Shown here in pieces: positions 1-5,923 of a stretch of DNA of 9,158 nucleotides. Position 1 is the stretch's first letter. Each line of letters opens with the position of its first letter. A model generated the notes under the pieces. It had not been told where the DNA came from and did no database searches. It saw only the letters and a list, made by a program, of their open reading frames with translations. Both the position numbers and the translations under genes were made by a program. The stretch is from CAYNST01 sp964641175 (GTDB lineage Bacteria > Pseudomonadota > Gammaproteobacteria > Pseudomonadales > Cellvibrionaceae): contig CAZXLJ010000127.1 in NCBI GenBank assembly GCA_964641175.1, positions 1 through 9,158 on the forward strand, written 5' to 3'.

Positions 1-201
1 GGACGAGCTTGAAGAAGAACTGGAAGAGCTCGAAGAGCTGCTCGACGAAGAACTTGAGCTGCTGCTGGAACTGGAACTTGAGCTCGAAGAACTGGAGCTG
101 CTGCTTGAAGAGGAGCTGCTGCTGGAAGAGCTGCTGGACGAACTCGAAGACGACGAGCTGGAGCTGGAGCTGGAGCTGCTGGAAGAAGAACTGGACGATG
201 A
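1..201 (-). repeat. Uninterrupted 67-codon poly-serine tract
   Basis: Read on the minus strand in the lipoprotein frame, every codon from 201 to 1 is serine. All six serine codons are used, interleaved: AGC 21, TCC 13, TCT 11, TCG 10, AGT 7, TCA 5. The tract therefore is not a simple trinucleotide microsatellite, and the mixture suggests the amino acid is what is maintained. It continues to the window edge, so its full length is unknown. Known role of such tracts: flexible, extended linkers between modules of secreted polysaccharide-active proteins. Confidence 0.93.
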
Positions 202-882
202 ACCGCTACCGGCTTCCGCCTTTTCCACCACTACAGCCGAGATCGTCGCGTTGTTTACGCTGGCTACAAAATCAATGCTCAGGCTGCCGTCGGCTACTTC
301 AACACCATCGGCGCTCAGGTCAAACGCGGTGTCATGACCAACCTGAGAGTAGATATCCAGATCCGTAACGACCAGTTCACCTTCCATGGACACATCAAAT
401 ACGCGTGCACCCTCATTGTTCCAGTACATCTCCACCATTTTCAGCGTGACGTCGTAGCTGCCGTTTTCTACCGGCAGTTCGTAGCTGAATACATCGCCAT
501 AGCGCTCGACCTGATAGAGCTTGTCATCTTCAGTGTCGGCAATCGCATCGCTGGTGCGGGCGACCGTTCCGTAGGTGGCGAATTCGGTGTCGGGCGTGTA
601 GATGACGCCTTCGCCATCCGTGAAGGCGGCTGTGCCGACCCGCACTGCAATCGCTACACCGTCTTTCTGACCGGACGTGCCTGAAGAACTGGCAGAGCTG
701 GACGAACTGGAAGAACTGCTGGAACTGGAAGAACTCGCCATTCCGGAAGAACTGCTTGAGCTGGAACTGCTTCCATCGCCCGGGATACCGCCGCCACATG
801 CCGAAAGCATATAGCTGGTGGTCGATATCAACAATGCTCGCAAAGCAAGCTTCCTGGCCTTGCGAAATCCACTGATGTACAT
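1..882 (-). CDS. Partial secreted lipoprotein with malectin-like domain and poly-serine linkers (C-terminus beyond window)
   Basis: Open reading frame of 294 codons from ATG at 882 to the window edge with no stop. Residues 1-28 form a lipoprotein signal (basic n-region, hydrophobic stretch, lipobox L26-S27-A28-C29 followed by GGG), so the protein is probably lipid-anchored; the outer membrane or surface is inferred. Residues 38-67 are a serine-rich spacer. Residues about 75-222 match the malectin fold pattern: Y123-x-x-E126-R127-x-G, NGSYDV at 140-145, E151-M-Y, RVFDV at 160-164, D176-I, and a closing N211-A-T-I-S-A. Malectin domains bind carbohydrate; in bacteria they often accompany glycoside hydrolase or other CAZyme domains. 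Residues 228-294 are all serine. Such serine linkers typically join modules in Cellvibrionaceae enzymes, so another domain is expected beyond position 1. Start chosen for its GAGGAG ribosome site and the signal peptide. The enzymatic role, if any, cannot be read here. Confidence 0.87.
   Translation of the reverse strand, partial: MYISGFRKARKLALRALLISTTSYMLSACGGGIPGDGSSSSSSSSSGMASSSSSSSSSSSSSSASSSGTSGQKDGVAIAVRVGTAAFTDGEGVIYTPDTEFATYGTVARTSDAIADTEDDKLYQVERYGDVFSYELPVENGSYDVTLKMVEMYWNNEGARVFDVSMEGELVVTDLDIYSQVGHDTAFDLSADGVEVADGSLSIDFVASVNNATISAVVVEKAEAGSGSSSSSSSSSSSSSSSSSSSSSSSSSSSSSSSSSSSSSSSSSSSSSSSSSSSSSSSSSSSSSSSSSSS
682..771 (-). repeat. N-terminal serine-rich spacer of the lipoprotein
   Basis: Encodes residues 38-67: nine serines, Gly-Met-Ala, fourteen serines, Ala, three serines. 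It lies nine residues after the lipid-anchored cysteine (C29) and before the malectin-like domain. By position it would act as a tether holding the binding domain away from the membrane. Confidence 0.85.
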
Positions 883-891
883 AGGTATGCA

Positions 892-897
892 CTCCTC
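892..897 (-). promoter_or_regulatory. Shine-Dalgarno site of the malectin lipoprotein gene
   Basis: On the minus strand GAGGAG lies nine bases before the ATG at 882. It fixes the start of the lipoprotein against a longer overlapping frame opening at 892 that has neither signal peptide nor domain match. It is the clearest ribosome site in the window; most other genes here have weak or no visible Shine-Dalgarno sequence. Confidence 0.75.
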
Positions 898-933
898 GTT
901 GTTATTTAAGAGATCAGTCAGGTGAGGCGTCAG

Positions 934-944
934 CGGTAAACCGC
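934..944 (-). promoter_or_regulatory. Candidate operator GCGGTTTACCG upstream of the lipoprotein gene
   Basis: Read on the minus strand, towards the lipoprotein gene, the word is GCGGTTTACCG, ending 52 bases before the ATG. The same 11 bases occur at 1865-1875 in the same orientation relative to the kinase gene. It overlaps a 12-base palindrome (933-944). Function is inference; the binding factor is unknown. Confidence 0.35.
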
Positions 945-1110
945 CGCCACATCATCATTACCCCGATCTCAATTCAATGCCCCTGGAACTTCCTGCTGCG
1001 CCCTCACCCATGCGCAATTCACAGTGATTCCCGATCTGTGTTTCATGCCTTTAACGAAGCGGACAGAGTCGCCCTGCCCAACCTCAAATGACACTTCTGA
1101 TTACACCGGC

Positions 1111-1122
1111 GAGTGTAATTAA
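1111..1122 (+). promoter_or_regulatory. Shared word GAGTGTAATTAA, copy 1
   Basis: Identical to 1881-1892 upstream of the kinase gene and in the same orientation. Both copies are preceded by ACCGG, one base away here and four bases away in copy 2. The word contains TGTAAT, a five-of-six match to a -10 hexamer, so it could be promoter or binding site. Here it also forms the right arm of the inverted repeat at 1100-1119. Confidence 0.3.
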
Positions 1123-1205
1123 GGGGATTATTTGCATAGGTAAATGGATCACACATCTTGAATGACAATGTGCTGAGTTGGTGACAGATGAGATAAGCAT
1201 CACAT

Positions 1206-1224
1206 CCTGATGTTCTGCATCAGG
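1206..1224. promoter_or_regulatory. Inverted repeat CCTGATG-N5-CATCAGG
   Basis: Perfect seven-base arms around TTCTG, about 108 bases upstream of the small exported protein. No T-run follows, so it is not an intrinsic terminator. It may be a regulator binding site or an RNA stem; I do not recognise the motif. Confidence 0.3.
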
Positions 1225-1331
1225 GAAGCCGTCGTTTCCCGAATAGTGCGACGTGGATTGCATCAACGCCGGCGTGGCTGTGCTAGGGTCTGCTGACGCT
1301 CCAGCAGTCATCATCGGGTGATCCTGTTTCC

Positions 1332-1715
1332 ATGAAATCCCTGTCCTCTACCGCGGCCCGTTTGTCTGGCCTCGCGCTCGCCATCGCGGCTTGTGCTGCC
1401 ATCGCGCAACCGCCACCGGGCGATCCGATGCTCGGCCGGTGGGTCAACAGCACCGACGGGCATCTTATCGGTATCCGCCTCGATGCAGATCAAAATTGTG
1501 AGCTGTTCGTCGAGCGGTTTTTGCAGCCCAGAACCGAGCGTGCGTGCCGGTTTGAACGACTGGAAGGAACCCCGCGCTTTCTGGTTTTCCTCAAAGACAA
1601 AAACGGCCTGTGCGGCAACGAAGCCAACTATGAATTCGACTTCGAAGCGCAGGCGCCATTGCTGCGTTTTTATATAGGCGGCAGCACGGTTGTCATGTAT
1701 AAGGATGAGCCCTGA
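1332..1715 (+). CDS. Small exported protein of unknown function
   Basis: 127 residues. The N-terminus is a signal peptide: MKSL, a hydrophobic stretch to residue 24, then AIA-Q giving a likely signal peptidase I cut after A25. I18-A19-A20-C21 also fits a lipobox, so a lipoprotein form is possible and the two cannot be separated by eye. The mature part is about 100 residues, begins PPPGDPMLGRW, and has three cysteines (C56, C72, C94) and alternating hydrophobic segments suggestive of a small beta-sandwich or beta-barrel. I recognise no family. A weak GGTGA lies ten bases before the ATG. It is divergent from the malectin lipoprotein and 222 bases upstream of the sensor kinase on the same strand, so it may belong to the same response; that is inference from position only. 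Confidence 0.72.
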   Translation: MKSLSSTAARLSGLALAIAACAAIAQPPPGDPMLGRWVNSTDGHLIGIRLDADQNCELFVERFLQPRTERACRFERLEGTPRFLVFLKDKNGLCGNEANYEFDFEAQAPLLRFYIGGSTVVMYKDEP

Positions 1716-1864
1716 TCGCGATGTTTAATCCAGCCCGGGCGGGCGTCCGCAAAACCTGGCTGACTGGACCCGATCGGGTATCTCCGGAATGTTTATCTGG
1801 TTTTTACCTGGGACCACTGGCCTGACGGAGCATTTCCAGCGACGGTCCCGGTGAAAATCCGGTA

Positions 1865-1875
1865 GCGGTTTACCG
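1865..1875 (+). promoter_or_regulatory. Candidate operator GCGGTTTACCG upstream of the hybrid kinase
   Basis: Second copy of the 11-base word found before the lipoprotein gene, ending 63 bases before the kinase ATG. It lies inside an inverted repeat TCCGGTA-N6-TACCGGA (1858-1877). Immediately downstream (1881-1892) is the second shared word, whose TGTAAT could be a -10 element; in that case this site would sit between the -35 and -10 regions. A shorter match, GTTTACCGG, is at 5827-5835 before the MATE gene. Confidence 0.37.
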
Positions 1876-1880
1876 GACAA

Positions 1881-1892
1881 GAGTGTAATTAA
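1881..1892 (+). promoter_or_regulatory. Shared word GAGTGTAATTAA, copy 2, possible -10 region of the kinase gene
   Basis: Identical to 1111-1122. TGTAAT at 1884-1889 matches the -10 consensus in five of six positions; no good -35 hexamer lies 16-18 bases upstream, which would be expected for an activator-dependent promoter. The distance to the ATG at 1938 is 45 bases. Confidence 0.3.
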
Positions 1893-1937
1893 CCGGCTTC
1901 GGCACGGAACCGGCTCAGACACCTGAATATATTTGCT

Positions 1938-4900
1938 ATGTTGCGATACCTGGCCAACCATTTACCTTTTCGCTGCGCGCCGCCTTTCTGGTTCGGCGTT
2001 CTGGTCAGTGGCTGGCTTGGTTTTCAAGGTCTTGTGGTTGGCGCCGAAGAATTACGTTTTAAAAGACTGATGGATGAATCCTCCGGTATGGCCAGCAGCA
2101 TCGGCGCCACCACCGGTATAATCCAGGATCAGTGGGGGTTCATCTGGATCGCCGGTGAAAACGGTATCCTGCGTTATGACGGCGTCACCACCAAGCGCTA
2201 CGCCCATGCCCCCAATGCCATCAGCCTCAACAGCAATTATGTCCGTCATCTGGTGCTCGATCACGATGGCGTGCTCTGGGCCGGCACGGATCTCGGCCTG
2301 TGCCGGCTCGATCATAAAATAGATAATTTCCGTTGTTTTGTTCACGACCCGGCCGACCCCGCCAGCCTCACCGGCAACACTATCAGCGCGCTGGCTCTGC
2401 ATGATGACAACCGGCTTTTTGTCGGCACCAACAACGGCGTAAATATTCTCAATGCCGACCGCTCCCGTTTTACCAGCCTTTTTGATGTACTGCCGAGCGG
2501 CGAACCGCATCCACTGAGCCAGGTCTCCGCCCTGCTCATCGATGGCGATACCCTGTGGATTGGTACGCGCGATGCCGGTTTCAGCATGTACGATCTGCAG
2601 ATGCAGACGATGCGGTCATTTCCGTATCTGGAAGGCAAGTGGCGCAGCGTGCAGTTTCCCCATGTGCGTCATTTTATGCTCGACCACCAGCAGCGCCTCT
2701 GGATCGCCACCTACGGCGGCGGCGTCACCCGTTTTGACCCGGCAGAAGATGCCTTCACGCATTACCGCCAAAACCCCCAGTCGGACACGAGTCTGGTCAG
2801 CGACGTGGTCTGGCAGGTGTATCAGGATTCCTCCAATGATATCTGGGTCGCCACCGATGGGGGCGGCCTGGCCCGCTATAACGAACGCGACAATAATTTC
2901 ACCAATTTTCGCCACAATCCCTATAACCTCAACAGCCTGTCGTCGGACCAGGTCCGCATGGTGTACGAGGACCAGCATAAAAATCTCTGGATCGGCAATT
3001 TTCCCTCGGGCATTACCTTTCTGGATCGCGCCGCGCAGGTTTTTACGACCTGGTCCTACCAGCCAGATAATCCCAACAGTCTGAGCGAATCCGCCATTCT
3101 GAGCCTGCTCGAAGATAGCGAGGGAGTCATCTGGATCGGCACCGAAAACGGACTCAACAGCTACGATCCGCGCACGCAGAAGTTTCAGCGTTACGTACCC
3201 AACCTTCTGGATGAGACATCCCTGCAGACGCGGCCGATCCTGTGCCTGGAAGAAGATCCCACCGGGGACATCTGGGCAGGCACCTGGTCGGGCGGTCTGT
3301 ACCGGCTCGATAAGAAAACCGGTACATTCCGCCGCTACGCGGCGGATTCCGAAAACAGCGGTGTGGAAACCAATTTTGTCTGGAAGGTGTTGCGGGACCG
3401 CAGCGGGCAAATCTGGATGGGGGGCGAAGGCGGCGGGCTTGCCCTCTATGACCGCCAGAATGATCGTTTCATTAGCTACATGACGGCAGACGGTTCGCCT
3501 TCTTCCCTATCTTCCGACACCATTTTCAATCTTCTGGAAGACAGCGAGAGCGATCTCTGGGTCGGCACCGAAGACGGTCTGGACCGGATCAACCGGAAAA
3601 CCGGTAAAGTGACGCGACTTCAAAGCCGCATCACTGCGAGCAAAAGTGGCAATCGCAAAATAAAAACCGTGCGCTTCCGGGAAATTATCGAAGACCCGCT
3701 CGGACAGATCTGGGTCGGTAGCCAGAATGACGGCCTATTTGTTTACAACAAGTCGACGGGCCAGATCCGGCAGATCGGCATGGATCAGGGGCTCCCCGGA
3801 AATTCGGTTTACAGCATGGCGGTCGACACCTTTCACAAGGTCTGGATCGCAACCACTGACGGCGTCGCCTACATGGACCCCTCGGACCTCGATAACCTTC
3901 AGGTCATCACGCGCAAACACGGTCTGGCAGGCAACAACCACAACCGCGATGCGACCATGGTGGACAAGCAGGGGCGCGTCTATCTCGGCAGCACCAAAGG
4001 TGTCACAATTTTTTATCCGCAGGACCTGAATTTCAAGCCCCAGTCAATTCCGCTGCTGATCAAGGATTTTCTGGTGCTCAACGAATCGATGTTGCCGGAG
4101 AAACCGGGCAGCCCGTTGAAGAAAACCATTCTCGACACGACTGAACTGACGCTCAATCACCATCATTCGATGATCAGTTTTGAATTTGTTGCTTTGAATT
4201 ATCAGGCGACCGCCGGGACCGAATACGCTTATCAGATGGAAGGGTTTGACAGCGACTGGCGCTACGTGGGTTCTAACCGTTTTGCGACCTACACAAATCT
4301 TCCCCAGGGCGATTACATATTCAAAGTCAAGGCGCGGGTCGACGGAAAAAACTGGCTGAAGAATTCACCCGCGATAAAACTCAAAATCAATCCACCACCG
4401 TGGCTGACGTGGTGGGCGTACTGCCTGTACGGGCTGGCACTGTTCACTCTGGTAGCATTTCTGGTGCGCATCCAGTATCGCAAGCTGGAACTGGAAAGTG
4501 AAAAAGCGCTGAATGCGGAGCTGATCCGCCTGAACAATATCAAGGACGCCTTTCTCGCCAACACTTCCCATGAGTTAAGGACCCCGCTGAACGGTATTAT
4601 CGGCATTGCGGAATCCGTTGTGGAAGAAGCCTCCGCAGTTTTAAGCAGCAGCCTCAGGTACAAACTTCAATTGATTGCAAACAGTGGCAAACGACTCGCC
4701 AACCTGATTAACGACATTCTCGATTACACCAAACTCGGCAAGAATAAATTACAGATATTTCCGAAACCGGTTAATTTGAAATGCCTGACCAATGATGTAT
4801 TTGAATTACTGAATCCGCTGGCCGATGCCAAGGGAATCCAGCTGTGCAATATCATCCAGGAAGATTTGCCGCTGGTGTATGCCGATGAAAACAGGTTGCA

Positions 4901-5765
4901 GCAGATACTGCTCAACCTGATCGGCAATGCCATCAAATATACTCATAAGGGGTCGGTTTTCGTTTCCGCCCAGCGATTGCACGAACATCTGGATGTCGAA
5001 GTCGCCGATACCGGAATCGGCATTCCGGAAGACCAGCAAGACTCGATTTTCGAGGCTTTTCAGCAGCTGGAAAGCTCCGACGCCCGCAGCAACAGCGGTA
5101 CCGGACTGGGACTGGCAGTCACCAAGGAACTGGTGGAGCTGCACGGTGGGCAGATTTCGGTTGAGTCGAAGGTCCACAAAGGGTCCCGCTTCCGCTTTAC
5201 CATTCCGGTTTGCAGTGAGGTGAGCGAGCCGGTACATACTGCCCATGTAAGTGCCATCAATTCGTATCGGAAGCGACCAGCCAAAGTCAAAAACCTTCAA
5301 TCTCCCGCCGTGGAGGGTGCCGGCGTCGGCAAGATACCGATTGGGGAGCCGCCGCCCAATGCCGCCAGTTACACCATCATGATTGTCGATGACGATCCCA
5401 TTAACCGGATGGTGCTGGACAGCATTCTGCAGCTGCATCATTACACGATCATCGAGGCCGCCGATGGGCCCCAGGCGCTGGAATATCTGAACTCACGGAT
5501 CGTCGACATTGTTATTCTCGACATCATGATGCCGAAAATGTCCGGTTTTGAAGTGTGCCGCGAAATACGCAAACGCTTTCCGATTGACAGCATGCCCGTA
5601 CTGTTTTTGACGGCAAAAAATGTCGATGGAGATATTGCCCGCGGCTACGCCCTCGGTGGTAACGAGTTTCTGACCAAGCCAATCTCCAAATACGAACTGC
5701 TTCCGCGAGTCGCCAACCACGTCCGCTTGCTGGCAACCTATCGGCAACTGCGGCAGCGATCCTGA
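1938..5765 (+). CDS. Hybrid sensor histidine kinase, two-component propeller (Reg_prop/Y_Y_Y) type
   Basis: 1275 residues. A signal sequence (hydrophobic 16-35, possible cut near A36) leads into a periplasmic sensor with 14 recognisable propeller blades, each a W-[IVA]-[GA]-T..G-[LIV]..[YF]-[DN] motif, at about 68, 112, 159, 205, 253, 301, 349, 397, 444, 491, 539, 590, 634 and 680. That equals two seven-bladed propellers. A Y_Y_Y domain (about 740-818), one transmembrane helix (824-844) and a short coiled coil follow. HisKA has H878 in SHELRTP. HATPase_c has N997 (N box), D1024-T-G-I-G (G1), F1038/F1041 and G1054-T-G-L-G-L (G2). The receiver has D1151/D1152, phospho-acceptor D1195, T1225 and K1247. 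All catalytic residues are present. No DNA-binding or Hpt domain follows, so phosphate must pass to a separate partner. Related sensors in polysaccharide degraders detect oligosaccharides; the ligand here is unknown. No ribosome site precedes the ATG; the start rests on the signal peptide. Confidence 0.95.
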   Translation: MLRYLANHLPFRCAPPFWFGVLVSGWLGFQGLVVGAEELRFKRLMDESSGMASSIGATTGIIQDQWGFIWIAGENGILRYDGVTTKRYAHAPNAISLNSNYVRHLVLDHDGVLWAGTDLGLCRLDHKIDNFRCFVHDPADPASLTGNTISALALHDDNRLFVGTNNGVNILNADRSRFTSLFDVLPSGEPHPLSQVSALLIDGDTLWIGTRDAGFSMYDLQMQTMRSFPYLEGKWRSVQFPHVRHFMLDHQQRLWIATYGGGVTRFDPAEDAFTHYRQNPQSDTSLVSDVVWQVYQDSSNDIWVATDGGGLARYNERDNNFTNFRHNPYNLNSLSSDQVRMVYEDQHKNLWIGNFPSGITFLDRAAQVFTTWSYQPDNPNSLSESAILSLLEDSEGVIWIGTENGLNSYDPRTQKFQRYVPNLLDETSLQTRPILCLEEDPTGDIWAGTWSGGLYRLDKKTGTFRRYAADSENSGVETNFVWKVLRDRSGQIWMGGEGGGLALYDRQNDRFISYMTADGSPSSLSSDTIFNLLEDSESDLWVGTEDGLDRINRKTGKVTRLQSRITASKSGNRKIKTVRFREIIEDPLGQIWVGSQNDGLFVYNKSTGQIRQIGMDQGLPGNSVYSMAVDTFHKVWIATTDGVAYMDPSDLDNLQVITRKHGLAGNNHNRDATMVDKQGRVYLGSTKGVTIFYPQDLNFKPQSIPLLIKDFLVLNESMLPEKPGSPLKKTILDTTELTLNHHHSMISFEFVALNYQATAGTEYAYQMEGFDSDWRYVGSNRFATYTNLPQGDYIFKVKARVDGKNWLKNSPAIKLKINPPPWLTWWAYCLYGLALFTLVAFLVRIQYRKLELESEKALNAELIRLNNIKDAFLANTSHELRTPLNGIIGIAESVVEEASAVLSSSLRYKLQLIANSGKRLANLINDILDYTKLGKNKLQIFPKPVNLKCLTNDVFELLNPLADAKGIQLCNIIQEDLPLVYADENRLQQILLNLIGNAIKYTHKGSVFVSAQRLHEHLDVEVADTGIGIPEDQQDSIFEAFQQLESSDARSNSGTGLGLAVTKELVELHGGQISVESKVHKGSRFRFTIPVCSEVSEPVHTAHVSAINSYRKRPAKVKNLQSPAVEGAGVGKIPIGEPPPNAASYTIMIVDDDPINRMVLDSILQLHHYTIIEAADGPQALEYLNSRIVDIVILDIMMPKMSGFEVCREIRKRFPIDSMPVLFLTAKNVDGDIARGYALGGNEFLTKPISKYELLPRVANHVRLLATYRQLRQRS

Positions 5766-5923
5766 CGAGTTGTTGAAAAGCGCTATCGAGGCGAATAATG
5801 CAAGACAAAACCCGCAAAAACGGGGAGTTTACCGGGCGTAAATGTGCATTTTGAGCGTGTTTTTTATTCCGCCGTGGCACCGCCGACAGTTTTTTAACGG
5901 CCCACTGGCGAACCTCTGAACCC

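Larger units (their letters stand above)
883..1331. other. Divergent intergenic region with inverted repeats
   Basis: This 449-base stretch separates the minus-strand lipoprotein gene from the plus-strand small exported protein and must hold promoters for both. I see no convincing coding frame: the reverse frame across 1084-1314 has no domain, no ribosome site and low-complexity composition. Structures visible are a palindrome GCGGT-AA-ACCGC at 933-944, an inverted repeat ATTACAC/GTGTAAT at 1100-1119, CCTGATG/CATCAGG at 1206-1224, and CTGCTG/CAGCAG at 1290-1307. No clean sigma-70 pair with proper spacing was found. ATGACA at 1088 and TGTAAT at 1114 are each five of six to consensus, but 20 bases apart. 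Confidence 0.6.

Noticed and set aside
1..201. CRISPR array or tandem repeat locus
   Set aside because: There are no regular repeat-spacer units; the low complexity is fully explained by serine codons in one frame.
9..368. Plus-strand frame across the poly-serine region (Lys/Trp/Ser/Cys-rich product)
   Set aside because: It is the antisense reading of the serine codons; composition is an artefact and the minus-strand frame has a signal peptide, domain and ribosome site.
530..892. Minus-strand frame starting at 892 overlapping the lipoprotein start
   Set aside because: Out of frame with the lipobox and malectin domain; it reads the serine codons as Phe/Gln-rich sequence, a frame shadow.
1084..1314. 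Minus-strand 76-residue frame in the divergent intergenic region
   Set aside because: No ribosome site, no signal or domain, composition not protein-like, and it would run towards the lipoprotein promoter region.
1810..1849. Riboswitch-like leader (GGGACC-A-CTGG ... CCAG-CGAC-GGTCCC) before the kinase
   Set aside because: The arms can pair, but no conserved core of a riboswitch class I know is present; too weak to call.
2616..3410. Long minus-strand frame (264 residues) inside the kinase gene
   Set aside because: Antisense shadow of the propeller repeats; the plus-strand frame shows 14 regular blade motifs.
5811..5866. Intrinsic terminator after the kinase gene
   Set aside because: The hairpin has only a four-base stem and the T-run lies more than 30 bases downstream.
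5766..5923. SOS (LexA) box before the DinF-like gene
   Set aside because: No CTGT-N8-ACAG pattern is present in the gap, so SOS control as in E. coli cannot be claimed.
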